In this document: piece by piece, positions 24,941 through 37,400 of the stretch
Layout: every line of letters starts with the position of its first letter
Position numbering within the stretch: position 1 is the first letter of the stretch
Notes under the pieces: generated by a model
Told to the model about the DNA's origin: nothing
Database searches by the model: none
Seen by the model: only the letters and a program-made list of their open reading frames with translations
Translations under genes and position numbers: made by a program
Source: Phalacrocorax aristotelis
Taxonomy: Eukaryota; Chordata; Aves; Suliformes; Phalacrocoracidae
Direction: 5' to 3'
Assembly (NCBI RefSeq): GCF_949628215.1
Contig: NC_134278.1
Coordinates: 49,070,191 to 49,134,190 of the forward strand
DNA length: 64,000 bases

Positions 24941-25560
24941 ATGAAGATCAATAAGTTGTTGAAAATTTTCACAGATAATTTAGTCTTAGTCTTTATCGTC
25001 ATGTGCAGGCCCAGCAAGTGGTGCTGCAGCTGCTGATCAGCAGGAAGGTAGTTCCTCTGACTGGCTCCATAGTCTGCAATTCTGTGTCTGATTCTCCTGC
25101 TAATGTACCCTTTGAGTTTTATGCCTCTTTTTGTCAGATCAGGCTCAAATGAAGGAATATTCAGAAAATAAGGGGATCTTCTACTAAACTTCATTAGAAC
25201 CCATCCTGATCTTTTATACTGAGACAATGATTTAAGCCCTGATTCATGAGTTTCAATATCCCTTCCAACATTAGTGGAAAACAAGCCAGGAGAAGTCTGA
25301 GTGTGGTTGCCCAACCTTCTTTCGAATCCTGCTGATGTCTTGACCTGTGTGATTTTTTCTGGAAATGAGTGCTGGGAAATATGTCATATGGACAATTATT
25401 CATTTTATTGGTGCTGGATTCCCTGCATTGTCATTTCGCTGAGGAATTTTTCCTGGCTGGAGTAACAGCAAACCCTTTTTCTAGGGAATAATCGTTATAG
25501 CTTTTATAGGTGAACATCACCTTCTCAGACCTTCAGTTCTTTGAAAATGTCAACAGCAAT
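24941..25560. other. Unassigned spacer between two LINE relics
   Basis: About 620 bp separate the minus-strand CR1 from the plus-strand LINE. A 132-codon minus-strand open frame (25314-24916) covers much of it and runs slightly into the CR1 end. I recognise no domain in it. It could be a fragment of another repeat. Confidence 0.5.
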
Positions 25561-25564
25561 TGAA

Positions 25565-25795
25565 TAAGAAAAAGCTGGCTATGCTGTCTGCTTGAATTTC
25601 CAGAAGGCTTTCAGCAAGGTTCTTCACCAAAAGCTTTTAAGGAAGCAAAGCAGCCGTATGGCAAGAGGCAAGGTTCATGAATGGATAAATAATTTATTAA
25701 AAGAAAGGAACCAGAGGGTGGGAGCAAATGCGGATTCCTCATGATCATGCGAGATTGCAAAGAGTATGCTGTAAGAAAATCTGTGCTGGGACTTG
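25565..25795 (+). mobile_element. Old CR1-superfamily LINE relic, 5' part (reverse transcriptase region)
   Basis: The plus-strand translation gives LNFQKAFSKVLHQKLLRK, then GKVHEWINNLLKERNQRV, the CR1/L2-type RT blocks around 'dFqKAFDtVpH' and 'WI-nfLkeR-QrV'. It ends with a block corresponding to GSVLGP at about 25777-25795, where the 300-bp element interrupts it. It is heavily mutated and has in-frame stops. Reverse transcriptase homology resumes at about 26110, which shows that both parts were once one element. Confidence 0.8.
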
Positions 25796-26105
25796 TAGAT
25801 GCACTAGAAATCATGACCAGAAGTTTTCAAGAAGCAAGGTGGAACCTAAAGGGTTAATATTTTACTTTTGGTTATTATTTGCACCTGATACAAGGTATCA
25901 CACAGAAAAAATAAAGTGGAAACATCATTTACCAAACTACCTTTTACCGTATGGTCTGTGGAGTAAAGGAACAACAAGCAAGCAAACAAACAAACAACCC
26001 CAAGAGTGTGTTATGTCTGCAGAACTCCAAAATATTTCCCAATGTGCTGATCAGCTCTTATGTTTATCATTAAGTATTGCAGTATATCATTAAGAAACGT
26101 TGTAG
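25796..26105 (+). repeat. Dispersed 300-bp element, copy 2 (inserted in a LINE)
   Basis: This is a near-identical second copy of 23369-23656, differing by scattered substitutions and by about 20 extra bases near its right end that partly repeat the TATCATTAAG motif. It lies precisely between two blocks of a CR1-like reverse transcriptase, so it arrived as an insertion. A TTGTA motif occurs at both edges of this copy and might be a target duplication. Because TTGTA also ends copy 1, it may instead belong to the element. Confidence 0.8.
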
Positions 26106-26730
26106 TATAAAACAGTCATATAAGACATGGAAGGAGGAGTGAGGAGTGAGGTTTGCTGATGATGCAAATGTAAACATTTTTTCAGGATAGCAAAGATGAT
26201 TGTGCGGAGTTGCAGAGGGAGCTTGCTAGTTGGAGCAGGCAATAAAATGTCGGGTGAAATTTGATGTAGACAAATATGAAGGTAAGGGAAAAACAATCCT
26301 AATTTCATACATAAAAAGATAGGCCGATTGCTCCCCTCAGCAGCAAAAGCTCTGGGTAGATCCATGAAAACTAGTCATGCTTGCTATCAATATGCAATCT
26401 AAGAGGTAAAGCAAGTATTAACTTGCCAGGAAAGAAAGAGAGAAAACTGGTTGTCATCACCATGCCACTATATAAGTTCATGATTTGCTCATCTGTTCAA
26501 TACTGCATGTGGTTCTGGTCTTTCTCAAAAAGGTGTAGAAAGGCTGAAAAAGTTTCAGCAAAGGGCAACAAGGATGATCAAAAGTGTGCAACTGCTTATG
26601 TATGAGGAACAATGAGAGAGGGAATGAAACAGTCTGGAAAAGGGACAACTAAATGGGCGGGGGGGGTTTCACAAAAGTTTAAGAAATCATGAAAGGCATT
26701 GAAAGAGGGGATCAACAGCATACTCCCAGT
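26106..26730 (+). mobile_element. Old CR1-superfamily LINE relic, 3' part
   Basis: The RT catalytic block survives as FADDAN at about 26136-26155. Degenerate thumb and C-terminal blocks follow: a SSVQYCMWFWS-like stretch near 26488-26522, then a QQRATRMIK-like block near 26560-26585, then the 'aaatcatgaaaggcat' block near 26685-26700 that is common to CR1/L2 3' regions. It has many stops and frame changes. It continues the element interrupted at 25796. Confidence 0.75.
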
Positions 26731-29700
26731 AGAGGAATGGGACACCATCACGTGAGGGTAGTAGGGGGCAGGTTCAGCTGACAGCACAGGAGTTGTTCCA
26801 CTCTCAGGGTGTCCTTGGGCTGTGAACTCCTGCTCACAGGCATCGTGGATGCTCAAAGTTTGCATGGACTCAAAGGGCACAGGACAAGCTTGTGGAAAAG
26901 AGCTTTGCTGAGGTTACAGGATGCTGCAAATGTACTTGGTAGCAGGACCATGCATGTTTCCGTGTTCTTGTGCTCTTCCCTTGGAGTACACCAGCTTGCA
27001 GTCACTGCTGGAGACAAGGCACTACCTTAAAGAATAATTCTGCTCTTGTGCTTTGAAAAGCTGTTTTAAACTTAAAAAAAAAAAAAAGCAGAACTGTTTT
27101 TGGCCAAGGATCCTGATCTGCAATTTGGAAACAGAAACCTACAGTGAAAAGACGGACGTGCTATTATTTTTCTCTTTACATTTGAGCCTGGTGTTGCACT
27201 CTCTCAAATCACCTTCCTTCCTTGTCTCTCCCAGCTGGGAGCACTCATGGGGAGCCCCTTGTTTAAGTACAAGCCGTGTTTGTGACCACCGTGGTCTCTG
27301 AACACATTTCCACCACTCGACTGTAGTACACTGCAATGTTATTCACAGCATTAGGTTTTTCAGTAAACATGGGACTCCTTTGGGCAAAACCACATTAAAC
27401 ATGAGACTGATTAGGCTTGGGGGCTATCAAAATGTCCCAATCATCTTTATCACTGTCTATCCATTAGAAATGATCAAAGAAAATACAATTGTTTAAAAAA
27501 TACTGAACATAATTTCAAACTGCATGGGAAAACCAGTAACACTCTGCTTTGGAGTAAAGCCATGCTTTTACTTAGTACTAAAAGCAACCTAAGGCTAACC
27601 ATGAGTTGGTTACACTAAGTGGTAGGCTGTGTTTAACACCATGTTTTAGCTGCCATTTGTTAGCCCGCTACATTTCCTTTGCGAAAAAGATAAGCTTTGG
27701 TCTGATTGATTCAGTTGCTGCTAATGATGGGCAAGGGATTTTAGAAAGCATCCCTGGGGTACCGACAACACTGCTGGGCTGTTTTCCTTCCTCCCGGAGT
27801 TTTCTTGTGGCAGGGGACAATGTAATTCTTTGTCTTTAGCAGTTAATTTGCATCTGTTGCTGTCTCTCATCTGTTGTTCTTATTTTCCACATCTGAGACT
27901 GTCATACTTTGTTCTTGGCATAATGGGTTTCGGTGAGCGTGTGTGATGTCATGAAGAGGATTATTAGCTTCTAAATTATGACAAGGGAGAGCAGATGAAG
28001 TCTTAAAGCAAAAGATCTTATTTCCTTGAAACAACACTAAAATGAAATTAAATCAGAGAAGGAATTGAAAAATAGGGAATAGGAGGTATAGACAGAATTG
28101 TTTATAATTAGCTTGTTGTTTTCTTCTGTATAGACCAGATGTTTTTTGCACTGTTTGTTAAATAGACCCATCATTCCTCTATGAAATAATCTCTTACAAA
28201 ATAGACAAAAAAATTCCTTCTTTTAGATCACTGTTGCTGTGCCAGCAGAAGAATAACCATATAGGGCAGCAATTCCAAATAGCAAATCTCTGAGGCTCAT
28301 GACTTTTTGGCACCTTCTGGGACTGGAATGGACTCTGTGGGTCCCCACTCTCTGTACAGACACCAGGAAAAGCCACTCTGCCTGGAAGCTGCCGGAGCTG
28401 TCTGAGAAATGCTACCAGAAATGCCACGTTCTTCCCTGAGACCTAGGTGATTTAGGGCTCCGAACAGGAACCTGACTGTGGCTGGGTTACCTTGCCATGA
28501 GGCTATGACAGGCATCAGATCTTGCCCCTTCTCACAACAGGGGCATTTGCCTCACAGCTGAGTGAGGAAGCGGCATTGGTCGTCTTCTTGCCCACTGGCC
28601 CTTGTTCACCTGCCCTTGTGAGGTATGGCTGGACATGAATTTAATCCTTCCTTCACTCATTGACTTTGGGGTAGTCTGTGGGAAGAAGAGGTGTGGCTCG
28701 CCCTTCCTCCACGTGGAGCCAAAAGCGTTATTTATTCGACTGGTGAGCGAGTGACCATGACTTCTATGAGTATTGTTTACTCTGATATTGGCCAGAGGGG
28801 CAGGGACACCACCCCAGCCCTTCTCAGGGAGTACCTGGAAGCAAGGCACTGCTGCCTTCACCCATGTTACACCTTCGTGGGGTGGGTGTGTGCTCTGCTG
28901 CATGTTCCAGATGGGTTTTACATGCAAGATATTGAGTGTCTGGCTTGTAGGACCCCATGAAGTTTAAGTATGGGCTGGATACCTTATTGTTAAACTCAAT
29001 CACAACATGCATTTGCATGTCCAAAAGATAGCGTTTAAGAAATTTAGGTACTTAAGTCTAGATGCTTGTATGATAGAACTGGAAATCATCTAAGTAAAAA
29101 TTTCCAGAGCCTATGTCTAAGAATTGGACTTAGGGGCCTGCAGAGACAAGGCAGTGATGGCTTGGTGCCCAAATCCTTTTTGCAGCTCTCTGTTTGGGGC
29201 ACATCGAACCAGGTGTGGAGTGAATGCAGAAGACTTTTAACCAGGCTTAGGATGAGATCTCCACTTCTTCTGAACCAGTAGAAAATATTTTCTTCATTGA
29301 ACAGTTGAATGCAGAAAACATGAGTTCAAAAAACCAAGCCAGTATCACTGGGAGCCAATATACAACAACTTCACTTTTCAGGTCTGCAGAGCATTCATAA
29401 ATGGTTTCTACTGAAAAAATGGGCATATGAAATAAACTCCAAGAGCAAAGAGTCAGCATCTGAATGGATGAAGTAAGCTGCCAGTCTTCGAAGTAGCCCC
29501 AAACGCACCCTGAAATCCATACTCACACTGGTAACCAAAAAGCTTTGCACTACAAAGCTTCGGCTGCTGAGACCTCACCCTTGAAAAGAGCTAACTTGGT
29601 ATCTAAGTTCAATTCGTTGTCATCTCAGTACAAGACCCACTTGAAAATAACAAAATGCATCTGGTAGAGACTATATTTATATTTGTAGTTGCTGCACAGT

Positions 29701-32700
29701 TTCAATTTTTGAAGCCAACGGAGTGAGTATAAATTCTGTGTTTGTGGCGTCCGGGTAGTATTAAAACATATTTAAGCACTTGGATTGTAAAGTTATGAGT
29801 AATCTCCTCAGGACAGGGATTTTGGGTGGCAGAGGTGTGACTGGGCATCCACTTTCAAACACTGCTCTGGCAAAGGAGGTAAAAATAACTAAGCTTTTCT
29901 TGGGGCAGCTAACACCCGGGCAACTTGAGGCTTTTCTTGCAGAAGTCTTTCAGCCTTGCTGTCCATGTTGTGGGCATACATGTAGTGTGCTTGTATGAGC
30001 CAAGGTCAAGCTTTTATTATGGTCAGTAGAGACCTAGGGATGCAGCCAAGAGCCCAAATGTGAGCACCTACAGCTATTTGAGATGCCATGGAGTATCCTG
30101 GCTGGCTCCAGCTGCCTCTCCGGTGGGCTGTGGGTCTCCTGCAGAGCCTGGGTCCTATCTGCAAGCCCTGTGCGGACCCTCAGACACCCCTGAGCACCAA
30201 AGACATCTTACATGTAGGCATCTGAATTTAGGTGTCTTAATCTAGGGCTGGATCCCTGCCAGGGGCAGGTTTCAGGTGTCCAGACATAAGAAGGTTGTTC
30301 AATTTGAGATGCTCAAGGGTGCTTCTGCAGGGCTGGCACATACCACCCAAGACCTGGGAAGTCTGCAGCCTTTGGGAGAGCATCTGGAGACTGAGGGGAT
30401 GCCCGAGGGCATCTCAGATGCCACTAGACACCCATGTGTGGGCAACTGAACTGCTCCCCTAATGACACATCATTGAACTGGTAATACTTAGCAAGCACAG
30501 ATGAGCTTATCTGACATAGCGCTGTGCAGGACATAGTAGGTTACTCTTCTAAAGATCTTTTAAAAATATATCTTTATTTTTCCTGAACAACATAGAGCTA
30601 TAAAGGACATGCACTTCCTAGCTGAATTACATTTAAACAGGATTCCTGAGTAGACTTCATGCAGCCCCCATTCTCTGTTCTTTATTTATCCATAATTCTA
30701 CCTTTTCTTATTCCCACTTTCGCCCTTCTACTTATGAAAGAAGGAGTGCTGAAAACACCCTGGAGAAGTGTAAATCATTGTAGCTTGCTTGAATTTGATG
30801 AAGTTAGGAGAATTTATATTAGGGAAAGATTTTGTCTTTTCATCTTCAGCTGTCAGGGATTCCTCCAGCTCTCTTTGCTGTAATACCCCAGAGGTGCAAA
30901 ACTATATGCTGAAAAAGTATTGCGTAGTTTATTCAGATGGTTAAGAATTATCTGTTTATTATAAACCACAGAATTATGTTGAGAATTTATTAGGTTTAAA
31001 GATTTTGAGAAAAAAAAATGCATTTTCTTTGTGATATTTTGATTAATTCTGATGTGACATGAAACTCATTGTGTGTCTTGCACAGAACACACTCCCATAT
31101 TATATGAAAGAAAGACTTGGAGAGCAGTAATGGATGTGATGTCTAAGGGTAACTGCACTGATGTGGAAGAATATTCTTCATGTAACAGAGGCATCACAGC
31201 CTTTAAGACATAATTTTCTGGGTATGTAAAACACAAGATTACTTTTCCCTTTCAGTATAATGGAATCTTGTCAGGAATTATGAATGACGATTTTTATTTT
31301 TCAGGTTTTAGCACACTACTAAAGAAGTGGAATTTTTTCCTTATGACAGAGACAATGGCTAATACTTTACTAGGCATGAAAATAACACTAACAAAGATTG
31401 GATGAATCTGCAAAAGTCATTGTTAACAGAGCTGACAACAGAAGTTAATCTTAACATTTTTTTGCTGCTGGCAAACTAAAAGATATTTTCCATTTCCCGC
31501 TGAAGATGTGTCCATGAGATCCATTGTAGCACTATGGTAAATGGGCAAGAGTGAACTAAAAATGGGATGCTATAAACTGAATTGTCCGAAAGGCTTAAGA
31601 AAAATCTTCCAGTAGGTTCCTCATATCTTCATCCTCGGCCTCTTTAAACTGAGCTCAGTGCACACATGGCTTCCAGTAACATTACTGGGAAATGCAGTGT
31701 GGCGGTAACAGCATCCACTGCCCATTTTACTGCTGGAATTATTTCTGCCCTTCCCCGCCTGTCTGCAGCACCCACAGCATCACCGCACTTTCTGACAGGA
31801 AAGGTCGCCCTTCCTTGGTGAGGCCAGGTGGCCACTGGTGGGAAGTGTCACCGGTGGGAGGTGACGTACCCAGGCCCTGGGCGCAATGCCTAAGCGTGGC
31901 AGGGCTTGGCTGCTGGCGTGGGGCTGCAGAGCCATGGGAGGCTGGTAGCTCCTGGGCTGTGCGTAACTCTGACTCAGGTTTTGTTTTCTGAAAAATGAAG
32001 ATGATGAAGGAGGCTGAAACCTACAATTTCTCACTACCGTTTCATACTCCTCCTTGAAGATCGGAGTTTTACCTGCTGCCTCCATCTGAGACCATAAGGG
32101 AAAGGGAAACCAAAGCATGCAGAAGGGGGAAAAGAAGAAAGCCTGCTGCTCCTGTGATGCAGACCCATTGCACAAAGCAGCTGGAGAGGGGTCGAAGACA
32201 GTTTTCATCCACTGGGCAGAATCATTTGCAGAGGAGACTTACAAGAGGGAAGAAACTTGCAGCCAAATATGAATTTAGGAAGACTAAAATTTAAGTGCTG
32301 CAAATTCAACAGAGGACACATGAGGAAGCCTCTTGATCCAGCAAAACTGTCACTGCAGTAAAAATAATAAGCAAAAGGTCACTGATTATGAATGGAGGAT
32401 GAGAAATATTCCCCCAAGTGCTACTCTGAGATACAGGCAAGAATTTGGTGGGTGACACTGATTAATGATATTGTGCACTAGCTCCCGTTGAAAGCTTATA
32501 TTTTTTTTTAGCAGCAATCTGGTACGAAAAACCAGGGGACTAGAAGCAGACCTGTTCTTTGAGAAAGCTTTACAAAATTAAAGGTGGAAACATACCAAAA
32601 AACTCTCACAATGCTTTAGAAAAAGCTTGGAAGTCTTATAATAATGTAGGGTTTTTCAGTGCACGAAGGACTGTGAAGGGCAACAATAGGAGCAAACAGG

Positions 32701-34388
32701 ACCCCATATTTTTGGACCACACAGTGTTCGTGACAAATTCAGTGAATTGTTGGAAACGAGTCTCACAAAATGTTGGCAAAGGCAAGTAATTTCATTTTCA
32801 AATTGCTTCTCTTTTGGGATAGAGGAGTTTACTTTTTTCTTTCCCCCTGGACAAATGACACATTTTCTTCATTAAAAATGAATGGTGGGACATGTGTTTC
32901 AGTGGGGGGGAAGACATTAAACATTGAACCCATTATTTCTGAGTTTGGCCAGAAAACTGAAAACCATATTTTGCACAAGTAGCAGGGACAGAAAATGAAA
33001 GTTATAAGGCAGAGACCAAGACTGCACTGGCATCAGTGTTAGCATCTGTACTGCAGTCAGTTACGTTAGAAGAGAGGAGGAAAAAGAATGAAAAGAAATC
33101 AGGTCAATTAAGTGTCAGTTGTCAAATGAGCTCATAATTAAGTGTGAGTAGAGCAAAAGATGTGTAGGTGTTTAAAGGAGTTTCTGGTAATAACAGCCAG
33201 CATCAAAAGCTTCGTTCTGTCTTGTTCAGAAAGCAAAGAAATTGGGAAATGCCTTGATAGGCCCTTGCATGAATCCAAGAGGTAAGATAGCAGTAATGCA
33301 TAGGTATTTACATAACCCTTTGCATAAAACCGTCTCTGAGCATTTTACCTATTTTTCTCTTTCAAACCACTGTGCTGCTTAACCTTCCCACAGGCTGGCA
33401 AAGCTACCTCAGATCATCACAGGGGATGAAGAAACACAAGGACTGTGCGTAGAAGTGCAAGTCCTTTGGTTGAAAAATCTCATCAGTGATGGGGTGCCAC
33501 ATTCAAAGAAAACTTGACCTCACTTCTTATAGTCTTATTCCTTTCTAAATGTTAAATGGTTTCAGTAACTTTCTGCTATGGCTCTTTTATCCAGCAGAGA
33601 CCACAAGGGCTGAAAAGGGTTTTAAGAATGAAGCAAAGAGGTTTTTACAACCTCTTCCTCAGTTTTCTCCCAACATCTTTCTATCCTGAACAACCTTCAG
33701 GATGCATTATGGAGACTTGAGAACGCTCATGCTTTTTTTCCTTCTTTCTATTTCAACAGTAAATTTTACCTAAAACTGATCAGCTCCAGTTCAGAGGGGA
33801 TTGTCCACACTTTTGTGGTAAGAGTTACCTCCATGGTCCCGTGGGCTGTTATCTACCTTCTGTGCTTTCTTCTACAAATTCTGCAGATTTTTTCCCCCTA
33901 AGTTTCAGCTGTCACAGGTGATTGCAAGTTTTTATTAGCATGTAATGATTTTTTTTTCTTTTTTAAGTTCTGCTAAGCACTCAACCCTGGTAACATCTTG
34001 TGGTGGGCAGTGCTGCAGATCGATCATGCATTGTGTGAAACCGTTCCCCTTCACTGTTTGTAAAATCTCTGCCTCTTTATTTTCTTTTAATGCCTTTTTG
34101 TTTCTAAAGTGCAGATTTCAGTATCCAATTTACCTTCTCTACAGTGTTTATTTTCAATATATCTTTCATGCCCTCCCGCTTCGCTTTTCTCTGAACGAAG
34201 AATTCCTTATTTTTCAGTCTCTCCTAACAGGCATCTGACTGACTGTTTTTCATATGTGCTTTTCTACTTTTGCTCCATCTTTTCAATGTAGAACCAATGC
34301 AGTTCAATGCCAAATTTCAGAGGAGTCTTAATATCTTCAGTGTCTGTCCTCTTCCTTATCAGTGCTGGAGTTTGGGGGTTTTGGGGTT

Positions 34389-34412
34389 GTTTGTTTGTTT
34401 GTTTGTTTGTTT
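34389..34412 (+). repeat. (GTTT)6 microsatellite
   Basis: Six perfect tandem GTTT units within AT-rich intergenic sequence. Confidence 0.95.
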
Positions 34413-37400
34413 AATTCTAAATATTATTTGCAGATATGTTTTTACTGGATAGTACATAGGTCAGGGTGGGACTTTCCAGGGCTCAAATTGAGGAGGCGCA
34501 GCTGGGCATCAGGCTGCCACATTTCTAATGCTGAGCCTCCCCCAAGGGCAGGGCTGGGAGGGAGCCACTATTTCTGGAAAGCCTGCAGGACTATCCAGGG
34601 TGAGCTGCTGGTATGGGGCTGGTCAGGGGAGCATCCCAGGGACAGGTCAACAGCTCCCCAGCCTCCTCCCTATGGTACAGACTCTGCTCCTGCCATCCCT
34701 TAGCGCATTCTCTTGCTCGCCCTGTTGCCGAGTTTGGCCGTGATAATTAACGACCTGCACTTCCCAGGATCGGTCAAGGACTCAGTTAAATATAGGCACA
34801 AAATTAGCAGTGGCAGAACTGCTGTAGTAAGTTATATCTCAAAAGGTATTTGAGGGTCCTTTTGCACTGTCGACGCAGCAACTTCAGAATTTTGTTAGTA
34901 TGAAAATTTCCCTGCTATTTTTGGGTCTGATCTGAAAGTTCATTGACCAAAAGGGAAGATTCGCACCAGTTGTTGTGGTTTAGATGGGGACTGCCTTCTA
35001 CTGCCAGTCAGTTTCTGGCTTCCAGTACTGAAAACCTGGGGCAGGGGGACAGCAGTTCTCTTTGAAGTATCTCCAAACTCCCCCATTCTGTTGGATTTTA
35101 TTCGATTTAGACCTTGCTGGCTGTGTTTACCTGAAATGAGGATAGGGAAATATAGTGCCAGACAGACATAGTCTTTGTGTCTCCACAAAAGATGCAGTAA
35201 TGAAAACAGCACAGGGTTCACAGGAGGCGAAGACCACGTCGTCTCGGGGGGCCTGTGCCTCTGAGACAGTTGCTGTGACAAGTGGCTGCCTAGAGGGAAA
35301 ACCACCATTAGGGCTGAAAGCTCTGCGAGCTGCACATCTTCCAGCACGGAAAGCAAAACAAATGCTTTTGTTGGCAGCTTCAAGGAACGAGATGAAGGCA
35401 ATGCACAAGAGGTGGCAGCAGTCTGTAGGGACAGCTTGCCCTGGTGAAATAATGAAGGAATGGAAAAAACAACAGAAGCTAGTTCCAGCTAGAGGAGCTA
35501 ATTAAACAGACCAGGGGAAAGTTCAGACGTATGTCTTGGGTGTCAGGTGGTGCTGACTGTTTGTTAACCAGGGATATCCAATTCTCGCAGAAGCACCTGG
35601 AGAGAAGGTTTGTCAGAGCCATGACACGTGTGCAAAAAGTGTTGCTTTAAAAGACAACAGCTGGAGTTAGGAGCAGATGGTGAAAGCGCGGTGAAAGCAG
35701 GGATTAAAACCAGAGGGCAGAACGGGAATTGTAATGCTGGTACCAAACATTCCCAACGGGTGAGATTCGGACATCTGTGGAAAATAAGAATGCTGTCTCA
35801 GGTCCCTGTTGCATCCCAGAAATAAGGTTTGAGTGAAGCATGGTCCTTTGGAGGGCCACATATGTGGGAACCATATGACACCCAAGGAGAACAGCTAGTC
35901 TTTGGAAACTGGCTCAAGGGATTTCTGAATTTCTAATAAGTGGTCTGGAACAAAGCAGAGAGAAAATTAAGCAAAGCCCCAAGGAAAGGGGCGTGTGTGT
36001 GTGTGAGCCTGCAGCTTGTTTGGTTTTGCCGTAAGCTTTGTAGTGATTCCTGCATGCCGAAGCTCTAGGTAATTCAAGGAGGAGGCAAGGTTAAAACAGC
36101 AAGAAGGTCAAAGAATGAAAAATGAGCAGGCATAGTGTGATTAGGAAAGATGAGAGCACCTTGTGAAGCTCAAAGCAGGTAAAGAAAATAAGATACTCCT
36201 GTAATGTGTAATACAAGGTAGAGAGAATGGAAGAATGAGACAGATGAAGCTGCTGCTGTAAGATATGGGCTCAGAGTCAATAGAAGGATCTATTCAGACA
36301 GGCTCTAGGTGTTTTAAGTCTGAAACTGTGATTCAGAAAACCCTGTCAATTTATTGCTTCCTTCCAGAAATGTCTGTCACGCAGGCCAGAAAGCTCCCTT
36401 GGTAGCTAGGCGCCTCTATTGTGCCCCCCTGATCTGAGCTGGACTTTGCACTGGGTGACAGGCCTTGGTTATTCAATGGCAGGGTCAGGCTCCTGCGTGC
36501 CTTTTCTCCTGCTGGCCTCATGCTTTACAGCACAGCAGGACAGCTCAAACAAATGAGCCCATGGTAGGATTTTGGCAAATCCTGGCGAAGTTGGGGCTCC
36601 CCAGCTGCCTTGCCTTGGCTGCCATTGCTGGTTCGAGGGGTCTCCTTGCTTGCTGCGTCTCCCTTCAGTTGTCTATAGGTCTGTGTGGGTATGCGTGGGT
36701 TGGCAAGCCAAGAAGATAAACTCCATGTTTTGATTGTAAAGAGGAAGACTCCTGGGAACCTGGCTTCTAGGCTAAACCAGCATTTTCAACAAAATTTTTG
36801 CTGGAGATAAGGATGACGTGCTCTCCCAAATGGCTTCCACAGCCTTCTAGGGCTTGAACATAAGAGCGATTAGCTTCCCTAGACATTTGTTGTCATCCTG
36901 ACTAGTGCAGAAAACCCACAAATGAGATGAGTATGCTAATAAACTTGAAAAAAAAATAGCTTTGAGTGCAGGAGATGTTTATACTTAAAAGAAGAAATAG
37001 GTTGCCCCTGCCATTTGACAGCATTCAGGCCCTCTGCTGAGGCAGGGCAGGTGGTCCTAGAGACCTCATGCTCCAAATATATTTCCCAAGTTCCCATGTA
37101 AGTCCATTTTCCTCCGCAGCCAAGACCCATGTCAAGGGTCAGCATTGCTCTGGCAAGTGTACAGACAGCACAGCCTTTCTGCGAGCCTGTGCATTAGTCT
37201 GGACGACAACACGGGTATTGAAAACACAGGCGGCAGCAGCTGTCCTTCCAGCCTTGGCAGATGGGGCCAGGGCGCTGGCAGCCATTCTCCAAGGAGTACG
37301 GAGGCAGGCATGAGCCTCCCAGCACTTCCACCTTGCACAGTGTTTTCTCCTGTTCAGAGGCTTGTGGGTGCACTGTCACTGGGCTGCCTGCTGCGGGGGG

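Noticed and set aside
23369..26105. The two 300-bp copies as paired LTRs of a single endogenous retrovirus
   Set aside because: The sequence directly left of copy 2 is target LINE sequence continuous with that on its right, and no gag/pol/env-like frame lies between the copies.
30060..30480. Possible dispersed repeat with 'aggcatctgaatttaggtgtctta'-like phrase
   Set aside because: It resembles old amniote repeats loosely, but I could not define ends or a second copy in the window.
34940..35401. 153-codon minus-strand frame
   Set aside because: No family resemblance, no exon context, and an equally open overlapping frame. Chance ORF.
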